This document shows positions 1 through 10,614 of a DNA stretch of 64,000 bases, piece after piece. The notes below the pieces were generated by a model that did no database searches, had not been told where the DNA came from, and was given only the letters and a program-made list of their open reading frames with translations. The stretch is from assembly GCA_031390755.1 (NCBI GenBank), contig JANMTS010000043.1:1-64000 (forward strand), read 5' to 3'. Numbering within the stretch: the stretch's first letter is position 1; every line of letters starts with the position of its first letter. The stretch is from DATMER01 sp031390755 (lineage in GTDB: Bacteria > Acidobacteriota > Thermoanaerobaculia > Multivoradales > UBA5704). The translations under genes and the position numbers were made by a program.

Positions 1-1
1 G

Positions 2-313
2 GCCTTGCCTCTCTTCAGAAACGTCGGCTCCGTACTGGGCGAGGCCAACTGCATCAAGAGCCTGGGCGACATCGCGCTTGCCCGATCGGATCACGACGCG
101 GCACGCGCTCGATACGAGGAGGCGCTCGCTCTCTATGGGAGAATTCCGGCTCCCTACTCCATAGGCAGAGCCCACCGGCTGCTGGCCCGGCTCGAACCGG
201 AAGGCTCCGAGGAGCGCCGGAGCCACGTCCGGGCCGCTCGGCAAGCCTGGGAGAGCAGCAAGCGCCCGGATCTCGTGGAGTATTTGGTGCAGGAATTGGG
301 CGAAGATTCCTGA
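2..313 (+). CDS. C-terminal end of a TPR-repeat protein (partial, 5' end outside window)
   Basis: The frame is open to the left edge, so this is the last ~103 residues of a longer protein. It shows the TPR-like signature GEANCIKSLGDIALARSDHD followed by AARARYEEALALY, then another degenerate helical repeat and a charged C-terminus. Repeats of this wording usually occur in long near-identical arrays in large signalling proteins of Acidobacteriota and Deltaproteobacteria, often behind an ATPase, CHAT or kinase domain; that upstream part is not visible. TPR helices act as protein-protein docking surfaces. The true start cannot be seen, and the function of the whole protein cannot be named. Confidence 0.7.
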   Translation, partial: ALPLFRNVGSVLGEANCIKSLGDIALARSDHDAARARYEEALALYGRIPAPYSIGRAHRLLARLEPEGSEERRSHVRAARQAWESSKRPDLVEYLVQELGEDS

Positions 314-366
314 AACCGGTTCACCCCCGTAGAGACGCGGGGGGCTGCGCGCTGGCTGGGCGCCGC

Positions 367-440
367 GAGGGCGTTCCCTGCAAGGCTCCCCCTCTCCCGG
401 GGCGGGGGACTCGGGCGGACCGGGAGAGGGGGCAGGGGGT
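367..440. repeat. Palindromic intergenic repeat, copy 1
   Basis: This 74-base segment recurs almost unchanged at 873-947. Its core is an inverted repeat, CCCCCTCTCCCGG and CCGGGAGAGGGGG, around a G-rich centre, so it can fold as a long hairpin. It ends directly against the broken PIN-domain gene (442-609). Related C/T-rich palindromes lie before nuoA and after the anti-sigma gene at 38.2 kb, and a similar stretch sits inside the UDG gene. Confidence 0.75.
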
Positions 441-441
441 C

Positions 442-609
442 GCGATCGCTACTGTTCACCAAGTCGAGTACCTTCTTACCTGGAACTGCAAGCACATCGC
501 CAACCAGGAGGTGCTACCTCGCATCTCAGCCCTCTTTGAGGATCTGGGCCTTGTGCTCCCAATTATCTGTACTCCCGAGGAACTGTTAGGAGTTGGCAAT
601 GATCACTGA
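442..609 (+). pseudogene. C-terminal remnant of a PIN-domain (VapC-like) toxin
   Basis: Translation from 442 reads AIATVHQVEYLLTWNCKHIA and continues to a C-terminus containing VLPIICTPEELLG, ending at the TGA at 607-609. The wording YLLTWNCKHIAN...CTPEEL matches the last third of a PIN-family nuclease commonly paired with a small protein like the one that follows. The N-terminal two thirds, with the first catalytic acidic residues, are missing. The frame runs backwards straight into the palindromic repeat with no plausible start, so the gene appears truncated by repeat insertion or by a deletion ending at the repeat. It overlaps the next gene by 11 bases, the usual toxin-antitoxin spacing. 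Confidence 0.7.
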
Positions 610-793
610 CCCGATTGTCGAACGTCTTCACAAGCAGCGCGAAGAATATATGGAGCGGTTTCAGTACGACTTCGAGGCAATCGTACGCGACATCAGGTCG
701 CATGAAGCGGCCTGCCCGACGCCCTTGGTGGAGCCACCGGCGGCGCAGCCGCCGAAGAAAGGGGCTGCGCGGGCTCACGTCGCTCGCCGCTGA
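599..793 (+). CDS. Small antitoxin-like protein, partner of the PIN remnant
   Basis: A 64-residue protein starting MITDPIVERLHKQREEYMER. The opening (ITDPIVEE..R..RE...F.YD) is typical of a widespread family of small proteins encoded beside PIN-domain nucleases and presumed to act as antitoxins. The ATG at 599 is preferred over the TTG at 593 because family members start at MI/MTDPI. The C-terminal 25 residues are Pro/Ala rich and not family-like. Because the neighbouring toxin is broken, this is probably an orphan antitoxin. The role is inferred from family context only. Confidence 0.6.
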   Translation: MITDPIVERLHKQREEYMERFQYDFEAIVRDIRSHEAACPTPLVEPPAAQPPKKGAARAHVARR

Positions 794-872
794 GCCCAGG
801 CCGTGTCCCTCCCCGGCTGCGCCGGAGAGGGCGCCCCCCTCGGACATGCGGCCCGACGGCACGCGCTACGAG

Positions 873-947
873 GAGGGCGTTCCCTGCAAGTCTCCCCCTC
901 TCCCGGGGCGGGGGACTCGGGCGGACCGGGAGAGGGGGCCGGGGGGT
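873..947. repeat. Palindromic intergenic repeat, copy 2
   Basis: Second copy of the 74-base unit at 367-440, in the same orientation and differing at only a few positions. It carries the same CCCCCTCTCCCGG / CCGGGAGAGGGGG inverted arms. It lies between the orphan antitoxin and the convergent end of rnr, so it could also act as a bidirectional transcription barrier, though neither side has a clear U-tract. Confidence 0.75.
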
Positions 948-954
948 GAGGGCC

Positions 955-3215
<2,261 letters not shown>

Positions 3216-3222
<7 letters not shown>

Positions 3223-3245
3223 CCGGTCTCTACTCTCCCTATAGT
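3216..3245 (+). promoter_or_regulatory. Sigma-70 type promoter of tRNA-Leu
   Basis: TTGACA (3216-3221) and TATAGT (3240-3245) are separated by 18 bases, and the mature tRNA starts at 3255. This is close to the housekeeping consensus. The -35 box overlaps the rnr start codon on the other strand. Confidence 0.8.
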
Positions 3246-3254
3246 CTGCCCCGC

Positions 3255-3341
3255 GCGAAAGTGGCGGAATTGGTAGACGCGCAAGATTCAGGATCTTGTG
3301 GTCGCAAGGCCGTGGGGGTTCGAGTCCCCCCTTTCGCACCA
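3255..3341 (+). tRNA. tRNA-Leu (CAG)
   Basis: An 87-base tRNA with encoded CCA. The acceptor arms are GCGAAAG (3255-3261) and CTTTCGC (3331-3337), followed by A and CCA. The anticodon stem is CAAGA/TCTTG with loop TTCAGGA, giving anticodon CAG, which reads CUG leucine codons, the main Leu codon of this GC-rich genome. A long variable arm typical of class II tRNA-Leu is present, and the T-loop carries GGTTCGAGTCC. It stands alone, with its own promoter. Confidence 0.96.
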
Positions 3342-3493
3342 ACCTTCTCGACTCCCCCGACTCGCAGCATCCAGCGAAGCTTATACTGCCGAGAGCCAAA
3401 TGGCTCGCGGTAGCCGTATCCGGCGATCATCCCGCGAATTGTCGGGCTTGAATGCCTGCCGCACGCGATGTAGTCTTGCCTGGAGGAAACACC

Positions 3494-4063
3494 ATGGCGG
3501 TTGCAGAGATCGAGCAGCATCACTGGACGAGGAAGGACTACGAGCGGATGGTGGCCAAGGGGCTGTTCGACCCCGAGGCGAGGGTCGAGCTCGTCGAGGG
3601 GGTCATCTACGACATGGCAGCGCACGGCAGCATCCACGCCACTGGCGTGAGGCTCGTGGAAAGGGCGCTTCAGAGGATCTTCTCCTCGGGCTTCGATGTC
3701 CGAGGACAGATGCCGCTCGCGCTCGGCCACGATTCGGAGCCGGAGCCGGACGTGGCCGTGGTCCTGGGAGACATCCTCGACTACAGCCGCAACCATCCGA
3801 CCACAGCCGTCCTCGTCGTCGAGGTGTCGGACCAGTCGCTCGGCCATGACCGCCAGCGCAAGCTGCCCCTCTACGCCCGCTCGGGAATCCCCGAAGCCTG
3901 GATACTCAACCTCCGAGAGCGGACTCTGGAGGTCTACCGCGAGCCGTCCGGCGGTCCGACCAGCCGCTACTCCACCCGGACCGACCTCCGAGCCGGGGAC
4001 ACGGTTTCGCCTCTGGGGCAGCCCGAAGCGGTGATCGAGGTCTCGGCTCTACTGCCCACCTGA
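3494..4063 (+). CDS. Uma2 family (DUF820) endonuclease-like protein 1
   Basis: A 189-residue protein of the Uma2/DUF820 family, which has a PD-(D/E)xK restriction-nuclease fold; the cellular substrate is not known. Visible family features are the N-terminal DYERMVAKGLFDPEARVELV segment, the core EPDVAVV, the strand VLVVEVSDQS, and the KLPLYARSGIPEAWILN block. The ATG at 3494 follows GGAGGAAAC and is the best start. A second Uma2 gene follows after 15 bases; the two are only distantly similar, so this is not a recent duplication. The pair may be co-transcribed. Confidence 0.88.
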   Translation: MAVAEIEQHHWTRKDYERMVAKGLFDPEARVELVEGVIYDMAAHGSIHATGVRLVERALQRIFSSGFDVRGQMPLALGHDSEPEPDVAVVLGDILDYSRNHPTTAVLVVEVSDQSLGHDRQRKLPLYARSGIPEAWILNLRERTLEVYREPSGGPTSRYSTRTDLRAGDTVSPLGQPEAVIEVSALLPT

Positions 4064-4078
4064 CGAATCGAGTCCGAC

Positions 4079-4651
4079 ATGGCCGTCGACCCCAAACCCC
4101 ACTTCAGCGCCCGGGACTACCTCCTGCTGGAGCGCCGGGCCGAGACGAAGAGCGAGTACCTCGACGGGCAGATCGTCTCGATGGTGGGCGGCTCCCTCCG
4201 GCACAGCCTGATCTCCGGCAATCTCGTGGGCGAGTTGGGCCGCCGGCTCCGGGACAGCTCCTGCCAGGTCCACCCGAGCGACCTGCGGGTGCGCATCGTC
4301 TCGGCGAACGTCTACACCTATCCCGATGTCACGGTCGTCTGCGGCGAGCCTCGGCTGGAAGACGAGCACGGGGATTCCCTGCTCAACCCCCTGCTCGTGG
4401 CCGAGGTGCTGTCGCCCACGACCGAGGCCTACGACCGCGGCGCCAAGCTGCGTTGGTATCAGACGATCGAGTCGCTCTCGGACTACCTTCTGGTCTCACA
4501 GACCCTGCCCCGGATCGAGCACTACGCCCGGCATGGCGCCGACGGCTGGCTTTACACCGCTGCCGAGGGGCTGGACGCGATCCTCCCTCTCGCGTCCCTG
4601 GGCATCGAGCTGCCGTTGGGCGAGGCGTACGCCAAGGTCGTCTTCGGGTGA
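4079..4651 (+). CDS. Uma2 family (DUF820) endonuclease-like protein 2
   Basis: A 190-residue Uma2 protein of a different subgroup from its neighbour. It opens with FSARDYLLLERRAETKSEYL, has the YPDVTVVCGEP core, and LLVAEVLSPTTEAYDRGAKL followed by YLLVSQTLPRIEHY; these carry the acidic and lysine positions of the PD-(D/E)xK core. It starts 15 bases after the first Uma2 gene, suggesting one transcript. Uma2 genes are often numerous in cyanobacteria and other genomes with many mobile elements, but a biochemical role here cannot be stated. Confidence 0.9.
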   Translation: MAVDPKPHFSARDYLLLERRAETKSEYLDGQIVSMVGGSLRHSLISGNLVGELGRRLRDSSCQVHPSDLRVRIVSANVYTYPDVTVVCGEPRLEDEHGDSLLNPLLVAEVLSPTTEAYDRGAKLRWYQTIESLSDYLLVSQTLPRIEHYARHGADGWLYTAAEGLDAILPLASLGIELPLGEAYAKVVFG

Positions 4652-4741
4652 GTCGTCGGGTATTAGGCCGCTTGTCTCCCGCCTGAGCTTGTGACATCCT
4701 TCACATGCCTCGGAACACGTTCCGCAGGCCATGCATTCGCC

Positions 4742-4799
4742 CTTGGCCCCCTTTCCCCCGGCACGGGGGAGAGGGATGGGGAGAGGGGGGATGGGATCA
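4742..4799. repeat. C/G-rich palindromic element before nuoA
   Basis: The segment holds CCCCCTTTCCCCCGGCACGG facing GGGGGAGAGGG and ends GGGATCAATTC. That ending also occurs in the repeat after the anti-sigma gene at 38.2 kb. It can fold into a hairpin and occupies the upstream leader of the nuo operon. Confidence 0.5.
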
Positions 4800-4825
4800 A
4801 TTCAACTCGTTTGGGAGGATCTGCT

Positions 4826-5230
4826 TTGCCGGCGCAGTACTACCCTGTCCTGCTGATGCTGGGGATCGCCATCGTGATGGCCATCGTGATCCTGGGGCTG
4901 TCCCAACTGATGGGAAAGCAGACCGGCGGACGCGTGAAGGGCACGACCATCGAGTCGGGTCTGCCCCTGCTCGACAGCTCGCACAAGCGGCTGTCGATCG
5001 CGTTCTTCCTCATCGCCATCGACTTCATCGTCTTCGACCTGGAAGCCGCCTTCCTCTACCCCTGGGCCCTCATCATGAGGGAGGGGGGCTGGCAGCTGTT
5101 CGCGGCCGTCATGGTCTTCTTCCTCATGATCCTCGTCGGATACGCCTACGTCTGGCTCAAGGGCGGCCTGGAGCTGGCGCCCCAGCGCGAGGTGGCGGCC
5201 CGGAAGAAGCTGAGGAGGGCCCTGCCATGA
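4826..5230 (+). CDS. nuoA: NADH-quinone oxidoreductase subunit A
   Basis: Membrane subunit of complex I, 134 residues with three transmembrane helices. The family signature FDLEAAFLYPWA is present, preceded by IESGLPLLDSSHKRLSIAFF. The TTG at 4826 is chosen because GGGAGGA lies 6-7 bases upstream and the product then starts directly before the first helix; the longer frame would translate the palindromic repeat. It overlaps nuoE by four bases (ATGA). In most genomes nuoB, C and D follow nuoA; here nuoE does. Confidence 0.92.
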   Translation: MPAQYYPVLLMLGIAIVMAIVILGLSQLMGKQTGGRVKGTTIESGLPLLDSSHKRLSIAFFLIAIDFIVFDLEAAFLYPWALIMREGGWQLFAAVMVFFLMILVGYAYVWLKGGLELAPQREVAARKKLRRALP

Positions 5231-5747
5231 GCGTGAGCGAGCCCAATATCTCCGGCATCACTGCCCCATCCCTGTGGCCCGGCTGGACGCCCGAGTCCCG
5301 CACCCAGCTCGACATGCTGCGCGGCCGGTATCCCACCGCCGAGGCCCTGATGCTGCCAGCCCTGCACATCGCGCAGGGGATCTGCGGCGGCTGGCTGCCG
5401 GACGACGCCATCCGCGCCGTGGCCCAGGAGCTGGACGTCGCCGAGTCCAAGGTCTACGGCGTGGTCACGTTCTACGACCTCTACCATCAGAACCCGGTCG
5501 GCCGGCACCGCATCCGCGTCTGCACCAACCTCTCGTGCCAGCTTCGCGGCTCCGAGGAGATCATGGACGTTCTGCACAAGGAGCTGGGCGTCGCCGAAGA
5601 GGAGGTCACTCCGGACGGCCGCTGCTCCTTCGTCCACTTCGAGTGCCTCGGCTCCTGCGACACCGCGCCGATGATGATGGTCGACGACGACTACCACGAG
5701 AACCTCACCCCGGGCCGGGTGAGGGAGATCCTGAAAGGGCTGGCCTG

Positions 5748-5748
<1 letters not shown>
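5227..5748 (+). CDS. nuoE: NADH-quinone oxidoreductase subunit E
   Basis: The 24-kDa thioredoxin-like [2Fe-2S] subunit of the NADH-oxidising arm, 173 residues. Cluster N1a ligands are visible as C99-x4-C104 and C140-x3-C144. The middle segment VYGVVTFYDLYHQNPVGRHR is typical. It starts within the nuoA stop (ATGA) and its own stop overlaps the nuoF ATG, so all three are translationally coupled. With NuoF and NuoG it forms the NADH dehydrogenase module. Confidence 0.95.
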
Positions 5749-7064
<1,316 letters not shown>

Positions 7065-7067
7065 AGA

Positions 7068-8711
7068 GTGCCCAAGCTCACGATCAACGACCGCACCGTC
7101 GAGGTGGAGGCCGGCACCAACCTGATCGAGGCCGGGATCAAGGTCGGGGTGCAGATCCCCCATTACTGCTACCACCCGCGCCTGTCGGTGGTCGGCCAGT
7201 GCCGCATGTGCCTGGTGGAGATCTCGCAGGGCGGCAAGAAGATGCCGAAGCTCCAGGCCGCCTGTTCCACGCCGGCCGGCGAGAGCATGGAGGTCCGCAC
7301 CGACACGCCCGAGGTCCGCGAGGCGCAGAAGGGGATGAAGGAGTTCTTCCTCATCAACCATCCCCTCGACTGCCCCATCTGCGACCAGGCCGGCGAGTGC
7401 GGTCTCCAGGACTACAGCTTCAAGCACGGCGTCGCCTTCTCGCGCTTCCAGTACGAGGACAAGCGGACCTATCCGGGACGCGAGCGCATCCCGCTCGGCC
7501 CTACCGTGCTGCTCAACATGAACCGGTGCATCCAGTGCACCCGCTGCGTGCGCTTCACCCACGAGGTGGCGAAGACCGGCGAGCTCGGCTTCTTCAACCG
7601 CGGCGCGCGCACGGAGATCGGCACGTTCCCGGGCAAGGAGCTGAACAACCCGCTCTCGACCTGCGTGGTGGACATCTGCCCGGTCGGCGCCCTGACCTCG
7701 ACCCGCTTCCGCTTCGCCGAGCGCGTCTTCTACCTCGACAAGAAGCCGTCGATCTGCACCGGCTGCGACGTGGGCTGCAACATCACCGTCGAGCACCGGC
7801 GCGGCGACGTGAAGCGCTACAAGCCGCGCTTCAACCCGGACGTCAACGACTACTGGATGTGCGACTACGGCCGCTCCACCTATGAGCGCTACAAGACCCT
7901 CCCCCGCCTGCGGACCTGCAAGGTGCGCAAGGACGGCGCGGAGTCGCTCACGGGTTGGAAAGAAGCTCTCGACACGGTCCAGACCCGATTGGCGGCAGTC
8001 GACGGCAAAGGCGGGGGCAAGGTCCATTTCCTGGGCTCCGGCTTCCTGACCAACGAGGAGGCCTGGCTCGCGGCCAAGCTCGCGGGGCTCGTCAACGCCG
8101 GAACCTCCGTGCAGGTCGACGTCGGCGCCGGCTGGACGATCCCGAACTTGAAGGGCGGGCTCACCGGCCGCGAGCTGGCTCCGAACCGGCGCGGCGCCGA
8201 GATGATGGGCCTCAAGGGCGCGGCGGGTGCGACATCGTCGGACACGCCGGACGTGCTGGTCGTCCTCGACAGCGACTTCGGCAAGGACGCCTGGGATCCG
8301 GCCGCGGTCGAGCGCCTGCGCAAAGCGGCCTTCCTGGTGGTGGTCGGCTGGGCCGATTCGCCGCTCGCCAAGGCCGCGGACGTGGCGCTGCCCGTCGCCA
8401 CCCACACCGAGAAGGACGGCACGTTCGTCAACCTCGAGTGGCGGGCGCAGCGCTTCAATGCGGCGTTCCCGGCTCCCCCGCAGGTGCGGACGACGGTCGA
8501 GCTGCTGGCCGACCTCCTGTCGCGCTTCGACGCGCAGTGGTCCGGTCTCACTCCGGGCGCCGTGTTTGACCGGATCGCGGCCGAGGTGCCGGAGCTCGCG
8601 GGTCTTCAGTGGTCGACGCTGCCCGCTTCGGGGATCAGTCTCAAGGTGGAGACGCCGATGCCCCCGCAGGGCCCGCTGACGGCCCAGACGCCGCAGGAGA
8701 CTGCCCTATGA
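7068..8711 (+). CDS. nuoG: NADH-quinone oxidoreductase subunit G (short form with N7 ligands)
   Basis: A 547-residue electron-transfer subunit starting at GTG 7068. Ligands in order: C34, C45, C48 and C66 for [2Fe-2S] N1b; H98, C102, C105 and C111 for N5; C154, C157, C160 and C204 for N4; and C230-x2-C233-x3-C237-x27-C265, the pattern of the extra cluster N7 found in some bacterial complex I. The C-terminal molybdopterin-oxidoreductase-like part (residues ~280-500) is reduced compared with the ~900-residue enterobacterial NuoG. The last codons overlap nuoH (ATGA). Confidence 0.94.
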   Translation: MPKLTINDRTVEVEAGTNLIEAGIKVGVQIPHYCYHPRLSVVGQCRMCLVEISQGGKKMPKLQAACSTPAGESMEVRTDTPEVREAQKGMKEFFLINHPLDCPICDQAGECGLQDYSFKHGVAFSRFQYEDKRTYPGRERIPLGPTVLLNMNRCIQCTRCVRFTHEVAKTGELGFFNRGARTEIGTFPGKELNNPLSTCVVDICPVGALTSTRFRFAERVFYLDKKPSICTGCDVGCNITVEHRRGDVKRYKPRFNPDVNDYWMCDYGRSTYERYKTLPRLRTCKVRKDGAESLTGWKEALDTVQTRLAAVDGKGGGKVHFLGSGFLTNEEAWLAAKLAGLVNAGTSVQVDVGAGWTIPNLKGGLTGRELAPNRRGAEMMGLKGAAGATSSDTPDVLVVLDSDFGKDAWDPAAVERLRKAAFLVVVGWADSPLAKAADVALPVATHTEKDGTFVNLEWRAQRFNAAFPAPPQVRTTVELLADLLSRFDAQWSGLTPGAVFDRIAAEVPELAGLQWSTLPASGISLKVETPMPPQGPLTAQTPQETAL

Positions 8712-9724
8712 CGCCGAACCTGATCGCCACGGGCATCAACATCGCCGTGATGCTCGGCTTCATGCTGACCGTCGTTCCGGTCATGGTGTGGGTCGAGCGC
8801 CGCGGCAGCGCGCTCATCCAGGACCGGCCGGGCCCGAACCGCCTCGGACCGTTCGGCCTGATCCAGCCGCTCGCGGACGCCCTCAAGTTCATGTTCAAGG
8901 AGGACGTCACTCCGAACGCGGTCGACAAGCCGCTCTACCTGCTGGCCCCGGCCCTGGCCATCATGCCGGCCATGCTCACCATCTCGGTGATCCCGTTCGG
9001 TCCGGACTTCGTGCTCAACGGCGTGGCGTATCCGCTGATGATCACCAGCGCGCCGGCCGGGGTGCTGCTCTTCCTGGCCCTGGGGAGCCTCGGCGTCTAC
9101 TCGCTGGTGCTCGCCGGTTACGCCTCGAACAACAAGTTCTCCCTGATGGGCGCCATCCGCGCCTCGGCGCAGATGATCAGCTACGAGCTGGCGCTCACCA
9201 TGGCGGTGCTGGCGGTGGTGATCCCGGTGGGCTCGTTCCACCTGGGTGACATCGTCGAGTACCAGCGCGCTCACGTCTGGACATTCATCCCGCAGATTCT
9301 CGGCTTCGGAGTCTTCCTGATCGCCTCGTTCGCCGAGACCAACCGCCTGCCGTTCGACCTCCCCGAGGCCGAATCCGAGCTGGTGGCCGGGTTCCACACC
9401 GAGTACAGCGCCATGCGCTTCGCCTCCTTCTTCATGGGCGAGTACATGTCGATGACCAGCCTCTCGGCGCTCGGCGTGACCCTCTACTTCGGCGGTTGGA
9501 GCCTGCCGGGCGTCCACCTCGACGGCCTGCTCGGCGCCATCGTCGGCCTGCTCGTGCTGGTCGCCAAGATCGGCGTCTGCATGGCGGTGTTCGTGTGGGT
9601 GCGCTGGTCGTTCCCGCGGTTCCGCTACGACCAGCTCATGCGGCTCGGCTGGAAGGTTCTCATGCCGATCGCCATCGTCAACCTGATCGCGGTCTCGGCG
9701 ATGACCCTCGCCGGCTGGCTCTGA
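8708..9724 (+). CDS. nuoH: NADH-quinone oxidoreductase subunit H
   Basis: A 338-residue membrane subunit that forms part of the quinone-binding chamber, with about eight transmembrane helices. Signatures are VWVERRGSALIQDRPGPNR near the N-terminus and ETNRLPFDLPEAESELVAGF in the loop facing the peripheral arm. Its normal partners NuoB and NuoD are not in this operon and must come from elsewhere in the genome. The start overlaps nuoG by four bases. Confidence 0.96.
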   Translation: MTPNLIATGINIAVMLGFMLTVVPVMVWVERRGSALIQDRPGPNRLGPFGLIQPLADALKFMFKEDVTPNAVDKPLYLLAPALAIMPAMLTISVIPFGPDFVLNGVAYPLMITSAPAGVLLFLALGSLGVYSLVLAGYASNNKFSLMGAIRASAQMISYELALTMAVLAVVIPVGSFHLGDIVEYQRAHVWTFIPQILGFGVFLIASFAETNRLPFDLPEAESELVAGFHTEYSAMRFASFFMGEYMSMTSLSALGVTLYFGGWSLPGVHLDGLLGAIVGLLVLVAKIGVCMAVFVWVRWSFPRFRYDQLMRLGWKVLMPIAIVNLIAVSAMTLAGWL

Positions 9725-9735
9725 GGAGTCCTCTG

Positions 9736-10308
9736 ATGGAGATCGCCATCTTCGCCATCTTCGCGCTGCTGGCCCTGGGCTCGTCCCTGGTCGTGGTGAT
9801 GCACCGCAACCCGGTGTACTCCACGATGAGCCTGGTGGTCACGCTGTTCTCGGTGGCCGTGCTCTTCGTGATCCTGGGCTCGCCGTTCATCGGCGCGCTC
9901 CAGGTGCTGATCTACACCGGCGCCATCCTCGTGCTGTTCCTCTTCGTGATCATGCTGCTCAACGTCACGAAGGAGGAGAACACGGCCTCGACCCAGAAGG
10001 GCCAGCTCGGCGTGGCGGTGCTTGGCGCCGTCATCTTCGGCGGCCTGGTGCTCGCGCTCTTCTGGAGCTCGCACGTGCCGCTCGACCAGATGGCGCCGCT
10101 CTCCGAGGAGCTGGTCTCCATGAAGGGGCTGGCGCGCGTGCTGTTCACCGAATACCTGTTGCCGTTCGAGATCGTCGGCCTGCTGCTGCTGGTGGCCGTC
10201 ATCGGCGCCACCGTGGCGGCCCGGCGGCCGGTCCTGCCCGATGCGACCTCGGGCCTGATGCCTTCCGATCTCGTACGGACTTCACCCGAAGAGGAGCCCC
10301 TGCCTTGA
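9736..10308 (+). CDS. nuoJ: NADH-quinone oxidoreductase subunit J
   Basis: A 190-residue membrane subunit with five predicted helices. The third-helix signature region reads GALQVLIYTGAILVLFLFVI, followed by MLLNV. It lies 11 bases after nuoH, preceded by GAGGAG. NuoI, usually encoded between nuoH and nuoJ, is missing here. The 3' end overlaps nuoK. Confidence 0.95.
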   Translation: MEIAIFAIFALLALGSSLVVVMHRNPVYSTMSLVVTLFSVAVLFVILGSPFIGALQVLIYTGAILVLFLFVIMLLNVTKEENTASTQKGQLGVAVLGAVIFGGLVLALFWSSHVPLDQMAPLSEELVSMKGLARVLFTEYLLPFEIVGLLLLVAVIGATVAARRPVLPDATSGLMPSDLVRTSPEEEPLP

Positions 10309-10610
10309 GCGTTCCCGTCTCCTGGTATCTCATGCTCTCGGCGGCGCTCTTCGCGATCGGCGCCGCGGGTGCCCTCACCCGGCGCAACGGCATCAGCATC
10401 TTTCTGTTGATCGAGCTGATGCTCAACGCCGGCAACCTGGCGCTGATCGCCTACGCGCGCCAGTGGGGCACCCACACCGGCCAGATCATCGTGTTCTTCG
10501 TCATGGCGGTGGCCGCGGCGGAAGCCGCGATCGGCCTCGCCCTGTTCATCGCCGTCTATCGTCACCGGCGGACGATCGACGTCAACCGCATCAACCTGAT
10601 GCGCTGGTAG
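10305..10610 (+). CDS. nuoK: NADH-quinone oxidoreductase subunit K
   Basis: A 101-residue, three-helix antiporter-like subunit. The two conserved membrane glutamates are visible in FLLIELMLNAGNLALIAYAR and VAAAEAAIGLALFIAVYRHR. The TTG start (TTGA overlap with the nuoJ stop) gives the usual family length and N-terminus. Confidence 0.95.
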   Translation: MSVPVSWYLMLSAALFAIGAAGALTRRNGISIFLLIELMLNAGNLALIAYARQWGTHTGQIIVFFVMAVAAAEAAIGLALFIAVYRHRRTIDVNRINLMRW

Positions 10611-10614
10611 CCCC

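Noticed and set aside
3223..3399. N-terminal extension of rnr upstream of 3222
   Set aside because: It would translate the reverse of the tRNA-Leu gene, giving residues unrelated to RNase R.
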